From Deltaproteobacteria bacterium (GTDB lineage Bacteria; Desulfobacterota; Desulfarculia; Adiutricales; Adiutricaceae), in contig JAISFS010000141.1 of NCBI GenBank assembly GCA_031263485.1, positions 1 through 42,334 of the forward strand: a DNA stretch of 42,334 nucleotides, in the 5' to 3' direction. Positions 18,667 through 28,666 of the stretch are shown piece after piece. The notes under the pieces are model-generated. The model did not search any database. It saw only the letters and a list, made by a program, of their open reading frames with translations, and was not told where the DNA came from. Both the position numbers and the translations under genes were made by a program. Position 1 is the stretch's first letter, and every line of letters begins with the position of its first letter.

Positions 18667-20855
18667 GGGCTTTGTGAGCGGCCAGAGGAACGGTCGCTCG
18701 GCCTGAGCGCGGCCCTTAACGCTCTTGAGTAGCCCCTGAGGGGCCAGCACGAAACGTCTTGGTCCGGGGCGGGGCATCGGCTCGCGTCTGAACGAGGCCG
18801 CAGGGCCGTAGTCACCAGAAAAAATCTGCGTTAGGCTATTCCCGGCTTACTTTCAGAAACACCTGGGAAATCTCGACGGTTAACCAGAGCGCCTTCGGCA
18901 AAGGTCAGAGATGGCGAGTTTATCCGACTGACATTTTCTGGACGGTGAAGTGACGTCCTACCGCATGAATGCCGCAGGCGATGCCCTCGGACGGCCCCAA
19001 CCCTTATGTAAGTTACATATTGGGCGAGAACCGAAGTATGAAGACATGAAGGCGGGGGACGGGATTTTCTTTTGTAACCAACTGTTTTTTATAACAATAG
19101 ATTGTGAACACCTTTGTGAAGATAAGTTGCCAGAAACAATGTACAATTACAGGTGACGTTTAATTTAACTTGAACGATCGAAGAGGCCGACGTCCTGGCA
19201 TAGGTCGAAGCTTCTCTGGGCAAAGCGACCTCCGGAAGGTAATGCTCAGGCATTAGGGGACATCCTCCAGGTCGATGGGGCAAGCGGTTTTAAGGTTCCG
19301 CTATCAGGCTTCGGTGGAAAGGAACCCCGGTTAGAACCGTTGGTTGATGGGCGAAAAACAATCAACATGCTGAGTTTTCACAAATATTGAAAATTACAGA
19401 TTAGAAGCCTGTTTGGCTGGCAAGCGATAAGCCGGACTTCGATCGATACCCGCTCGGTACCCTAAACGCTACACCGGAAGCGCCCAAGACAACCAAAGCC
19501 ATCTTCTGAAATCGTAAGGATACACACATTTCATGATTGTATTATCTATTCTAATTTGCGGTTGATTTCGACCTGACCATGCGTCTCCCCAACATGAGGG
19601 GGTGATGAGCCGGTAGAGTCCACGTATGGTCGCCCATGCCGATACGATATGAGCTGAGCGAGTTGATGCTTCATCTCCTGGAACCGTGCCTGGCAGGCGG
19701 TCGATGCGGGCCACTCATCGGAAGTCCATGTCAAGGGCCCTGAAGGGCTGAAAAGGAACACCCAGTGTCTGTTCCGAGGGAACGGGGACGAAAGCCCTTG
19801 AAGAGCTCCTGATGAGAGGCTTAACTGAACTGGCTCTTCAGATGCCGGAATGTGACCGCCCGGACGGCAAGAGCGGAGGCTCCGGCCCAAGGCGCGGGTG
19901 AGGTCCGGCGCTCCCGGCTCATGGCCTGAAGCGGCGGGACCTCGCCTCGGAGGATCGGGCGATCGGTTGCGGGTGGCCGATCATCTGTCACAGGGTCGAT
20001 GTGGCTAACCCCTAAGTGATTTTGTGGTGTTGATCCTGCTTCTGGAGGGCACTGACCGCCCCATAGGCTCAAGGTGAGGCGAGGGCACGGATGATTAAGC
20101 TGAAGTTCCAGGCGTACCTGCGGGCAATGGGAGATCCTTGTGCTGCCGAGGTTCGAATGAAGGCTCATGGGAGTTCCGCAACGGCAATTCTGCGCAAGGG
20201 CGGTGGCTTCATAGTGTCCGGTGGGGCTATCATGTGATGGGCCGGTTTCGGGCTTCGGGGGGGGGGAGCAACAATCTCGCCTGAAGGAGGAAACTTGACA
20301 GCCGGCAGGGAAGGGGGTACGATTGCCGAATGAAAACGCTCCACGTGACTGCAGGAAACAGCTTTGAGCGAATGAACTCGCAAGCTTACGGGAGAGGGGG
20401 CAGGTTTGGCTGTGGTTAACATAATCGAAATCGAAAGCGCGGACTTGACAGTGGGCCATTGCATCTGCAATAGTATACTGACAGAAATGATCTAACTGCA
20501 GTTTTGATGATGTTTAGCAGCTATATGCCGACCTGCCCGTGAAATCCTCTATGGAATTTACGAGCGTGTGCTTGGCTGTGTAAGGATATAAAACTACCTG
20601 ACGAGCATGAAAATTAGGAAGCCGAAATTAAGGTGATCTACACTCAACAAACTTTGCCACAAAATCCATCATCATTTCAAGCTTTCATCGTGAACCGTCT
20701 GCCACGATGAGATCAGGAACGGAATTTTGGACATCAAATTACCCAATGCCGCCTTGGTAGCGACATGGAGCAAGGGCGGCGGGTCAGTCTATGTTATTTT
20801 GAAATGCTTTGCAAATGTCACCATAGAGTTCAGGTAAATCTGTAAAACGGAGGAG
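18667..20855. other. 2.2-kb gene-free stretch left of the methyltransferase cassette
   Basis: I recognise no gene here. The first 100 bp contain GC-rich dyads (for example GCCCC...GGGGC near 18732) that could end the SpoIIE transcript. Further on, the composition drops and short frames on both strands are not conserved with any family I know. A TTGACA at 20445-20450 has no well-spaced -10. The stretch probably represents decayed or imported DNA forming the left flank of the cassette. Confidence 0.45.
20799..20827 (+). promoter_or_regulatory. Weak promoter candidate for the methyltransferase cassette
   Basis: TTGAAA (20799-20804) and CATAGA (20822-20827) are 17 bp apart and lie 29 bp before the GTG start. 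The -10 is only 3/6. Confidence 0.25.
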
Positions 20856-21956
20856 GTGAGTGCAACGGCAACCGCAACGGTAGTTGATTTGTTTTGCGGA
20901 GTCGGCGGCTTGACGCATGGACTTCAGCTTGCAGGACTGAATGTTGTAGCAGGTATTGATTTAGATCCGTCTTGCAGGTATGCCTACGAGCACAATAACG
21001 GTGACGCTCGATTTATGGTTGCCGATGTGTCAACGCTTGCCCCGGCTGTAATAGCAATGTTGTACCCTGCAGATGGCTTGCGCATATTGGTTGGTTGCGC
21101 CCCTTGTCAGCCGTTTTCAAAGTATACTAAACGATATCGTAAAGGCGAGCGGAACGGCGGACGCGACAATGACGATTGGCAACGTGACAATAAATGGCGG
21201 TTGCTTTATTCGTTTTCTGAAATAGTAGAACACGTAATGCCGGAGATAGTGTCGATGGAAAACGTGCCTGAATTGGAGACTGAAAAGGTGTTCGCTGACT
21301 TTTGCGAAGTGCTAGCGCGGCTTGGCTATAAAGTCAGTCACGGCGTAGCGTATTGCCCAGGGTATGGAGTCGCTCAAAATCGCCGCCGCCTGGTACTGTT
21401 GGCATCGCTATTGGGAGATTTGACACTTATAGAGCCGTTATATGATGTGAGGAATTATCCTACTGTCACTATGAGCATTGGAGGCTTACCCCGCGTGGTT
21501 GCAGGAGAGAGAGACCGGGGCGATATAATGCAATCGGCGGCTGGATTGTCCGCAAAAAATCTTCGGAGGATCCGAAGCTCCGTCCCGGGGGGGACGTGGC
21601 GCGATTGGGACGACAGTCTTAAATTGAAGTGTCATCAAAAGGGAAGCGGCAAAACGTATATGTCGATTTATGGGCGTATGACTTGGGACGCACCGTCGCC
21701 TACTATCACGACGCAATTCTACAGTTATGGTAGCGGCCGGTTCGGTCATCCCGAACAGGATAGAGCTTTAACTTTGCGTGAGGGGGCTCTGTTGCAATCC
21801 TTCCCTCCCGATTACGCGTTCGTTGACCCTGAACGGAGGCTTAATAGACGCGAAGTCGGCAACCATATCGGCAACGCCGTTCCCGTTGAACTCGCAAGAG
21901 CCATTGGCGCGAGTATTCTGAATCATATTTCGGAGGAAAATGGCAATGAACAATGA
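20856..21956 (+). CDS. C5-cytosine DNA methyltransferase
   Basis: The 366-residue product carries the ordered motifs of DNA (cytosine-5) methyltransferases: motif I VVDLFCGVGGLTHG for S-adenosylmethionine, motif IV GCAPCQPFS with catalytic Cys84, motif VI MENV (Glu135), motif VIII AQNRRRLVLLAS, and motif X GNHIGNAVP. The target-recognition region (about 225-300) contains PGGTWRDW and GKTYMSIYGRM followed by SPTITTQFYSYGSGRFGHPEQ, a version I associate with methylases of multi-gene restriction cassettes. The GTG start at 20856 lies very close to its GGAGG, which is unusual, but no better start exists before motif I. Its end overlaps the DUF262 gene. The gene is clearly AT-richer than the housekeeping genes, indicating transfer. 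Confidence 0.95.
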   Translation: MSATATATVVDLFCGVGGLTHGLQLAGLNVVAGIDLDPSCRYAYEHNNGDARFMVADVSTLAPAVIAMLYPADGLRILVGCAPCQPFSKYTKRYRKGERNGGRDNDDWQRDNKWRLLYSFSEIVEHVMPEIVSMENVPELETEKVFADFCEVLARLGYKVSHGVAYCPGYGVAQNRRRLVLLASLLGDLTLIEPLYDVRNYPTVTMSIGGLPRVVAGERDRGDIMQSAAGLSAKNLRRIRSSVPGGTWRDWDDSLKLKCHQKGSGKTYMSIYGRMTWDAPSPTITTQFYSYGSGRFGHPEQDRALTLREGALLQSFPPDYAFVDPERRLNRREVGNHIGNAVPVELARAIGASILNHISEENGNEQ

Positions 21957-23043
21957 CAAAACAGACGTGGACTTCGCCGCGACCGCAGAGGTCGATGACG
22001 AAGCCAAGACCAAGGCTATAATCTCGCAAATTGCAGAATTACGCCGTGAGGTTGACTATAATACCCGTGACTATGCGATAGATTTTTTGATTGCAAAATT
22101 TACCAACGGAGATTTTTTCATTAATTCCGAATATCAAAGAAATTTTATTTGGGACATCCCCACACAATGCCTTTTCATAGAGTCGATACTTCTTGGTTAT
22201 CCCATACCATTTATGTTCTTTTGCGATAACGATGACGGGCTTTGCGACATCGTTGACGGTGCACAGCGTACGTCCACGTTGGATGAGTTCTTAAACGATG
22301 ATCTGGTTCTGACGGGCTTGAAAAAGCTAACCGAATTGAACGGCTTGACGTTCAAACGGTTGCCGAATCCAGTCCAACGGAAATTCAAAAATACTACCTT
22401 GCGCATTATCGTGTTGGAGATAGGGACTTCACTCGAGGTCAGGCAAGAAATTTTCGACAGGATAAACACGGCCGGCGTTCTTTTGAACACATCTGAGACT
22501 CGGCGCGGCGCGTTGGCAGGTGAATTCATGAAGTTCGTGTCTGATTGTTCTGAAAATCCTCTTTTCAAGAAGTTATGTCCGATCAGCGGTTACTCTAAAA
22601 AACGCTTTGAGGACATTGAGCTTATAACCCGCTTTTTTGCATATGTTAATGATTATCAGGATTTTGATCACGATGTCAGCGATTTTTTAAACACGTTTGT
22701 CGGAAATCATCAAAACAAGTTCGACAGGGAAGGCTTCGAACTTGAATTTAATTCGATGCTGACCTTCGTTGACAAGCACTTCCCATATGGTTTTCGGCGA
22801 ACCCAAAAAGGCAAGTTTGTTCCGCGTACGCGTTTTGAGGCGATAGCCGTAGGTTTCGCGTTAGCGTTACGGGAAAATCACGATTTGTCACCCGCAGTCC
22901 CTACGGGGTGGGCTGATATATACGCTGAAGATGGCAAGAAGTTCAAGTACCATACTACTACACATGCGAGCAATAACAAGAGCCGTGTTGTAGGTCGTTT
23001 TGAGTACGTGAAGAATATGCTTTTGTATGGAAGGGAGCAGTAA
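21940..23043 (+). CDS. DUF262 (GmrSD N-domain/ParB-like) protein
   Basis: The 367-residue product shows DUF262 landmarks: INSEYQRNFIWD (about 61-72), ESILLGYPIPFMFF (81-94), IVDGAQRTSTLDEF (104-117) and DRINTAGVLLNTSE. DUF262 domains are ParB/sulfiredoxin-related and in GmrS/GmrD and BrxU hydrolyse nucleotides to drive DNA cleavage. The hallmark DGQQR here reads DGAQR, one glutamine replaced by alanine. No HNH/DUF1524 nuclease domain follows, so cleavage would need a partner. The ATG at 21940 lies inside the end of the methyltransferase gene, and GGAGG precedes it by 3 nt; an ATG at 21946, 9 nt from the same site, is equally possible. The stop TAA overlaps the next ATG by one base. Confidence 0.9.
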   Translation: MAMNNDKTDVDFAATAEVDDEAKTKAIISQIAELRREVDYNTRDYAIDFLIAKFTNGDFFINSEYQRNFIWDIPTQCLFIESILLGYPIPFMFFCDNDDGLCDIVDGAQRTSTLDEFLNDDLVLTGLKKLTELNGLTFKRLPNPVQRKFKNTTLRIIVLEIGTSLEVRQEIFDRINTAGVLLNTSETRRGALAGEFMKFVSDCSENPLFKKLCPISGYSKKRFEDIELITRFFAYVNDYQDFDHDVSDFLNTFVGNHQNKFDREGFELEFNSMLTFVDKHFPYGFRRTQKGKFVPRTRFEAIAVGFALALRENHDLSPAVPTGWADIYAEDGKKFKYHTTTHASNNKSRVVGRFEYVKNMLLYGREQ

Positions 23044-23750
23044 TGCAATCAACCCGCGGTACCTATAGCGACCGTATCGCCGAAATGGATTTATATTTAG
23101 CCGAGATCGAGGAGTTGGATGAAGAACTGCGCCGATCCCCTGGGGATTCTGATCATTCAGCTGAGAAGATTATACAAAAGGATATTTTCCTTAAAATTTT
23201 GAAGGCAAATGCTTTGCTTATGATTTATAACCTTGTCGAATCCACCGTAACTAACGGGATAGGAGAAATTTACGACAAGTTGAAGTCCAAGAGAATTACT
23301 TATTCGACCGTTCGCGATGAGATTAAAAAGATATGGTTCGCCTATAAATTCCGACAAGTATTTCAGCTCGATGCACACTTTCTGTCATACAAGAACAAGG
23401 CTCTGGAGATTATCAACTCCATAATTGGAGGGGAATCGATAGAGTTGAATAAAAATTTCATGTCCTTTGGCGGCAATCTTGATGCTGATAAGATACGTAA
23501 AGTGTGTATCGATCACGGTATAACTTTTAAAGTTGATAACAATTGCAAGGCTGGCGTACGACTGAATGATGTTAAGATAAAACGAAATGCTCTATCCCAC
23601 GGTACTATGTCGTTCTCGGAATGTGGACGGGACTATTCTGTCTCTGAAATAACAAAAATCAAAGACCAGACAGATATCTATTTAAGATGTTTGATTGACG
23701 GAATGGAGAAATACTATGACGAAGAGGGCTATTTATTGTCCAATTTTTAA
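23043..23750 (+). CDS. HEPN-domain protein (MAE_28990/MAE_18760-like)
   Basis: The 235-residue product is mainly alpha-helical and has the HEPN ribonuclease signature RNALSH (Arg181 to His186, the R-X4-H pattern) toward the C-terminus, with an N-terminal helix containing LLMIYNLVESTVTNGI. This combination matches the MAE_28990/MAE_18760 family, described as a predicted RNase found beside methylases and DUF262 proteins; the assignment is from memory. It could be the toxic effector of the cassette, or the activity recruited by the DUF262 protein. The ATG overlaps the previous stop as TAATG, and GGGAG lies upstream, so the genes are translationally coupled. An inverted repeat AAACCATC/GATGGTTT follows at 23768-23807. 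Confidence 0.85.
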   Translation: MQSTRGTYSDRIAEMDLYLAEIEELDEELRRSPGDSDHSAEKIIQKDIFLKILKANALLMIYNLVESTVTNGIGEIYDKLKSKRITYSTVRDEIKKIWFAYKFRQVFQLDAHFLSYKNKALEIINSIIGGESIELNKNFMSFGGNLDADKIRKVCIDHGITFKVDNNCKAGVRLNDVKIKRNALSHGTMSFSECGRDYSVSEITKIKDQTDIYLRCLIDGMEKYYDEEGYLLSNF

Positions 23751-24182
23751 AACTACCATCAGGCTTTAAACCATCATGTCACCGCTGGATTATAATGTAG
23801 ATGGTTTACGAAGTATAATGGCCACAAGTTGATGAGATATCCTCCTGAATATCAATTCATCCATCATGAGATCATTCATTACGATTGGTAAAGGATATGC
23901 CGGGAAATTATGGGGATAGTATTTTCTGACCCTCAGCATCCATGACTGAACTGAAATATTTCGGAGAACCCGTTCAAGGCTTGCTGGCTCCTCTCTGTTT
24001 GGGCATAGGGAAGGCGGAGAAGATGCAAATCGACCCCACAGCTGTCCAAGATAGCTCGGAATGGGGGGGCCGATCCCAGGAACTCATGGAAAACACTACC
24101 ACCTCATCGCCCAAAATCGGCGATCCAGCCCCCCCCGTCCGGGTCGGCCCGAAAATCATGCTGCATAAAGCGGTGGGGCGCC
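23751..24182. other. Right flank of the cassette
   Basis: No gene is recognisable. An 8-bp inverted repeat (23768-23775 and 23800-23807) lies just after the HEPN gene; there is no T-run, so it is not an obvious terminator. The rest leads into the transposase remnant. Confidence 0.4.
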
Positions 24183-24626
24183 TCACTCGCCGCCGTTGTC
24201 CTTCGGAGGGTTGCGCTGAACAGGCGACATCCGGTTCACTTCCATCGACAGCAGGTCATGGTGGTTCTCGTCGCTCCCGTAAAGAGTGTCGGCGATGAGT
24301 GCCTCGAAGCCGATTACGCGAGCCTGCAAATCCTAAACGGCAGGTACGACATCCTTGCTGTCGCTGACCTGGACAACGTTTACGGAGACGATCAGGGATG
24401 CCTTGACCTTCCTGGAATTTACGGTCTTGCGGACCTCCTCGCCGTCCTCCGCCTTCTTGGGCAGGTCGCGACTACATGGGCCCTGTAACCCTGACTTTTG
24501 TGGCCGCAGGACGGCAGCGTCGGGATCGGAAGGCACCTCTTTCGTCTGCTTCAGCTCGACTTTCGGAGTGCCGCCATCCTTTCCGTCGTTGATAACGATG
24601 CAGAGATCGTTGAGAACCCTGACCAT
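24183..24626 (-). pseudogene. Transposase C-terminal remnant (DDE, IS1182/ISNCY-like)
   Basis: The minus strand reads VPSDPDAAVLRP, then ASLIVSVNVVQVSDSKDVVPAV, an in-frame TAG (24335-24333), then DLQARVIGFEALIADTLYGSDENHHDL and a natural-looking end near 24183. The order SDPDA ... LIADTLYGSDEN is the pattern of DDE transposases of the IS1182/ISNCY type. The N-terminal half is missing and one stop interrupts the rest, so it is not functional. Confidence 0.7.
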
Positions 24627-24703
24627 CCTTCGGAACGCCTCCAGTGAAGAGAATCACGGCATTTCGTCGAACATCATGACAATTGTTGATATTGGTTCTG
24701 AAA

Positions 24704-26592
24704 TCACAGGATTTTGATTGACTTCTTTATCTTGTCATTCCAGACGATGCTCCTGAAACGGATCATCACGTGGGAAAAATCGTGTATCGCGACGGCAACT
24801 GCGTAGACATCTTGGCCTTTGGCAAGATAAGGTACGGCGTATTCCCGGGCAACTATTTGCTTGAAAGCCCTTTCCACGCAGCTTTTCAGGCTCCTGACAG
24901 CGGAGTCCGTCAGTTCCCCCACGTGTAGTACCGGGGAGTCATCCGAATCAATGGAAGGAGGCGGTGCATCCCCTGTAGCGGAAACCGTTCCGCGAACGGC
25001 TGCGGGGGGAACCGTAGGCTCTCCTGACTGCGCGGTTTTCCGTAGTTTTCCAGCGGAGTTGGACTTTTTGGATCTGTGCGGTCTATAGACTTTGAGCTGT
25101 ATGACCATCCATTTGCCGTTGGGAGTTGGCATCACGATATCCGACCTGCCTTTACGTACAGGCACTTCTTTCATAGGCTTGTTTTTCCCTATATCCAGAC
25201 ATAGGGAAAGAAGCATCGTGAACATGTATTCTTGGGTGATATTGTAATAATACGATGCATCGGAAATAAAAGACGAAAACAGCATTTCGGAATCTTCTTG
25301 ATTCCGGGAACAAAAGGCATCGTAGAAACTTCTGGACTTCGGATTTCCCAATCCTTTGATTTCATCCTGATCAGATCGTTCTGTCGTCTTGGCCAACAGA
25401 GACCTGCTGATAGATGTATAGATCTCGTTGTTGGGGATTTTAAGAGTTTACCGTTCGTTATCGTCGTCAATGTCCGATATCGTCAGATATCCGGATTGAA
25501 ACAAAACTGCATTATCGTTGTATATGCTTTTTGTTTCTGAAATGGATATATCGTTTTCCATGGCGATTTCATTGGAAAAAATTCTGAAGTAATTTTCTTG
25601 TTTTAATCCAAGCTGATCTATCATCATTGGTGATCCGGATCTGATCCAGTAGTCGGAAAACCGGTGGAACTTCAGGCACTTTGCAACGGAATACGGGTTG
25701 AGTACCTTCGTCATGCCGTCCCAAGTGTATCCATCGTACCATTCTTCGATTTTTGGGATGAGATCATTTCTTTTCGCCTTGTCCTCGAAATATCCACGGG
25801 CTTTCATCTGCCCAAGCGCAAAATCAAAATAATCACCGAATGCAAGATCTATCTCATCCGACGTAAACCCGCAGATTGCGGAAAAGCGGGGGTCATATGT
25901 GATATCTTCCAATGAGTTCATGCCAGACGACAGCGAAAGCTGATCAAATTTGGTGATGCCTGTTATTAGACAAAAGCGGATCCTGGCTTCACTGTTCTTA
26001 ATTCCCCCAAAAAAAATCGCGGAACTGCCCTGATATATCCTGATCTTTCGAAATCAAGGATTTTGTCCTGTAAAGGGTAGTCATATTCGTCTATGAGCAA
26101 CGCAACGTTTGCCGGATATTTTGTATTTATTTCGATTTTATTTATCTTGGACATTTCAATGTGCCTGTTGGAAACTTCTTTGATTAAGCTTAAAATTGCC
26201 AGTGATGATGATTTCTGGTTGATATTAACCTCGTGATCTTCGTCTACAATTTTGAGCTTTTCAATGGCAATCTTATCCAGATTATCAGGCGCAGAACCAG
26301 TGCCGACCAGATCAATTCTCAGTACCGGAAAAGTTTTCCAGTCGTATCCGGAGTTGATTTTTCCGATTGCAAGATTTTTGAACAGCTCCTTTCTGCCGCT
26401 GAATATATTATCGACCGTGTCCAGGAGCAGAGTCTTGCCGAATCTTCTTGATCGACACAGCAATTAGGATCCGTTTGGCTCGCTCAGTAACTCTCTGATT
26501 ATCTCCGTCTTGTCAACGAAAGGCGACTTTTCGCTGATGAAAGGCCACAAGACGGCGCTATTTGTCGACAACTTGCCATGGCCGACTGACAT
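24704..26592 (-). pseudogene. AAA-ATPase/PD-(D/E)XK nuclease family protein, broken
   Basis: The gene encoded a 'predicted AAA-ATPase' (PF09820) with a C-terminal DUF1703 nuclease-like domain. From an ATG at 26592 (GAGG 8-9 nt upstream) it reads FVDKTEIIRELLSEPNGS, then an in-frame TAA (26466-26464), LLCRSRRFGKTLLLDTV (Walker A region), and LLIDEYDYPLQDKI (Walker B). A frameshift lies at the C5A8 run around 26004-26030, after which the frame continues through ITGITKFDQLSLSSG. A second in-frame TAA lies at 25450-25448, and the nuclease motif GRSDI ... VIQLKV follows near 25100. At least three lesions are therefore present, while the catalytic motifs themselves remain well preserved, so decay is recent. 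It is AT-rich like the methyltransferase cassette. Confidence 0.85.
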
Positions 26593-27290
26593 GGCAAACC
26601 TCGCGAATCAAATTTCCGCCGAAATGACTGCTCGGACAGCCTCGTAAGATTACTGCATGCCTCTTAGCGACAGTTCAGAAAGGTGAAAGGCCGGGATGAT
26701 GCACATTAGATTCCGCATTTATCTGCCAAACCACTACAAAGACGGTTTGAATACATATTGATTACCACAACTGTACTGTGCTACGTTTTCGGAACAATGT
26801 CAACAAAAAACTTATGGATCGCTAATTTTCTTCATCAATATCTTTGTCATGAAACGTTTGGGCATCATATCCGTGGACTCCCATCAAAATGCGTTGCCTC
26901 AAAAGGTTTCATACGCCGGGGTGTTGACAATCAACATGAACTTGTAGGGATGGCTCCAGACTCTACCCGCGAGCAGCCACATCTGTATGACTTATCAGTA
27001 ACACGGAAGAGACTGACAAGACCCCGGGAGGGCGACCGGGCATCCCTAGGGGGGGCGTTCGGTTTGCCTTCAAGAGTACCCGTACCTGCGATTTTAAATT
27101 GAAAGTCGGCTTCCAACATGCGGCATTTCCGAGACGTCCACTTATAGCTCTGAGCCTGAGCGGCTGTCCAGCCATATTAACCTTCAAACGACCTGTGATC
27201 TTTAGTTTAGGCACTTGCTTTCCCTCTCTACAGGAGTCGGAATGCCCTCTACAGATGTCGGAATGCCCTTACGGATGTTGAAAGGCAACC
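26593..27290. other. Gene-free spacer left of the recR remnant
   Basis: AT-rich on the left, GC-richer on the right. No gene is supportable. The tract near 26796-26825 shares ATGTCAAC and ACTTATGGA strings with 28302-28320, suggesting common remnants. Confidence 0.4.
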
Positions 27291-27912
27291 TTGTTGCATT
27301 CTCCCCAGATTACCGAGCTCATCGGGCGCTTAGCCAAACTCACCGGCCTCGGTCGCAAGAGCGTCACCAGGCTCTCGCTTTACATCCTCAAATGGCCAGA
27401 GGATGAACTCAAATGGCCAGAGGTTGAAGTGACGGCCCTGGCCGCGTCCCTGGTTGAGGTAAAGGAGGAGATCCGCCTCTGTTCCCTCTGCCATGACTAC
27501 ACGGAGCAGGTTCCATGTCCCCGCTGCTCAGACCCGAGGCGGGAGCGCTCGGCCGTCAGCTCGGTGGAGACACTGGCGGACCTAATGACGATAGAGTCAG
27601 CAAGGCTCTCCCCAGGCCCCTCACGTGTGGGGGGCTGAACTCCTTGATGGGGATTAGGCCCAACGAGCTGAACATCCAGATCCTTCTGGATCAGGTGGGT
27701 CATGGGGCGGAAGGAGAGCCCAGCATCGAGGTGCTACTGGCCACGTGAAGCTCGTCGGATGGCAAGTCTACGCCCGTATCCGTCTGATCGCCTCAGGTCC
27801 GAGGGTGTGACCGTACCCAAGCTCACGAGGAGCCGCCCGACAGGGATGGAGCTGGAGTTCGTGGACGGGGCCACTCTTAAGGGGCCCTGGAGCAACTGCC
27901 CAAGATCACCTG
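27291..27912 (+). pseudogene. recR: RecR recombination mediator, frameshifted copy
   Basis: RecR works with RecO and RecF to load RecA at gaps. The reading starts at TTG 27291 (AAAGG upstream) with ITELIGRLAKLTGLGRKSVTRL, the RecR helix-hairpin-helix. The four-cysteine zinc finger follows as CSLCHDYTEQVPCPRCSDP, and then the start of the Toprim domain. The frame shifts near 27590-27600 (continuing GLNSLMGIRPNELNIQILLDQV) and again near 27745 (continuing SEGVTVPKLTRSRPTGMELEF and VDGATLKG). A 21-bp tandem duplication (27391-27432) has inserted a second LKWPE unit after the helix-hairpin-helix. The product cannot be complete. An intact recR elsewhere in the genome would make this a redundant copy. 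Confidence 0.85.
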
Positions 27913-28486
27913 ACCGGGGCCTCCCAGGCGATCCGGTGACGGCCCCCCCCCCACATACCTAGGAGCCTGTTGTAAAAAGGGTTTTGAGGAAGGGTGCGAG
28001 GATGGATGTGGCAGGCAAGAAGCAGTCCGTCCACAACTAATAGAGCCGTGGCAATGCAATTGTGAATTATGCAACAGGCTCCTAGCTTCCCCGGAAAAAT
28101 GGAACCTGCCTCGGACTACGGTGCGAAACGCGGTCCCAAATCACTGCTTCGAAACGCCGCCCCTGGTCACGGCTGCAGCCCCAATAGTCAACTATTCAAG
28201 AGGAACGACATCTGGTAACCAGCTGATATCATTGATCTAAATTCTTGGGCGGCTACCCGTTTAGGCTTTACGATGTTGACATTGCATTGCAAAGCCAGCC
28301 TATGTCAACGACTTATGGACGAATCGCACAGGTTAGCCAACAAAACCATTAGTGTTATCAGGATGTTATCATCCATAACCTTCCATAGTCTGTCGACATT
28401 GGCTTCCCAAGGTTTTTTGGGGGAGAAACCGTCCGCGCGGACGGAGCCGTTCCGCGGGAAGCGTATGTGGCAAGAATTGCAGAAAT
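27913..28486. other. Spacer holding a third MITE-like element
   Basis: Apart from the element at 27959-28085 there is no recognisable gene. An 8-bp inverted pair GTTGACAT/ATGTCAAC lies at 28275-28309. Confidence 0.4.
27959..28085. mobile_element. Small inverted-repeat element with CTAG ends
   Basis: The ends CTAGGAGCCTGTTG (27959-27972) and its exact inverse (28072-28085) bound a 127-bp segment. The outer CTAG on both sides can be read as a 4-bp target duplication, leaving GAGCCTGTTG as terminal repeat, extended inward imperfectly. CTAG targets and GAGnCTGTTG-like ends are reminiscent of IS5-type elements. No coding capacity. Confidence 0.6.
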
Positions 28487-28515
28487 TTGACCGCCCAAAA
28501 CCAATCTTCTATAAT
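28487..28515 (+). promoter_or_regulatory. Sigma-70-type promoter of the V4R gene
   Basis: TTGACC (28487-28492), a 17-bp spacer and a perfect TATAAT (28510-28515). Transcription would start near 28522, leaving a leader of about 145 nt before the ATG at 28667. Confidence 0.75.
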
Positions 28516-28666
28516 TGATCACGATCGGCTATCGCGTCCGCAGGGCGGCCCCGACGGTTCAGGGCCATCCGACGCGACTCGCCGCTCGCCCCCGGCGCGG
28601 AGCGCCCGAGCCAGGCGGTCAGGGGCGCTTCAGGCCCGTCTGCTTTTACAACGTCAAGGAGACACA

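Noticed and set aside
20147..20166. tRNA T-loop-like string GGTTCGAATGA
   Set aside because: No acceptor or anticodon stems around it and the invariant CC after the loop is missing; no tRNA was found in the window.
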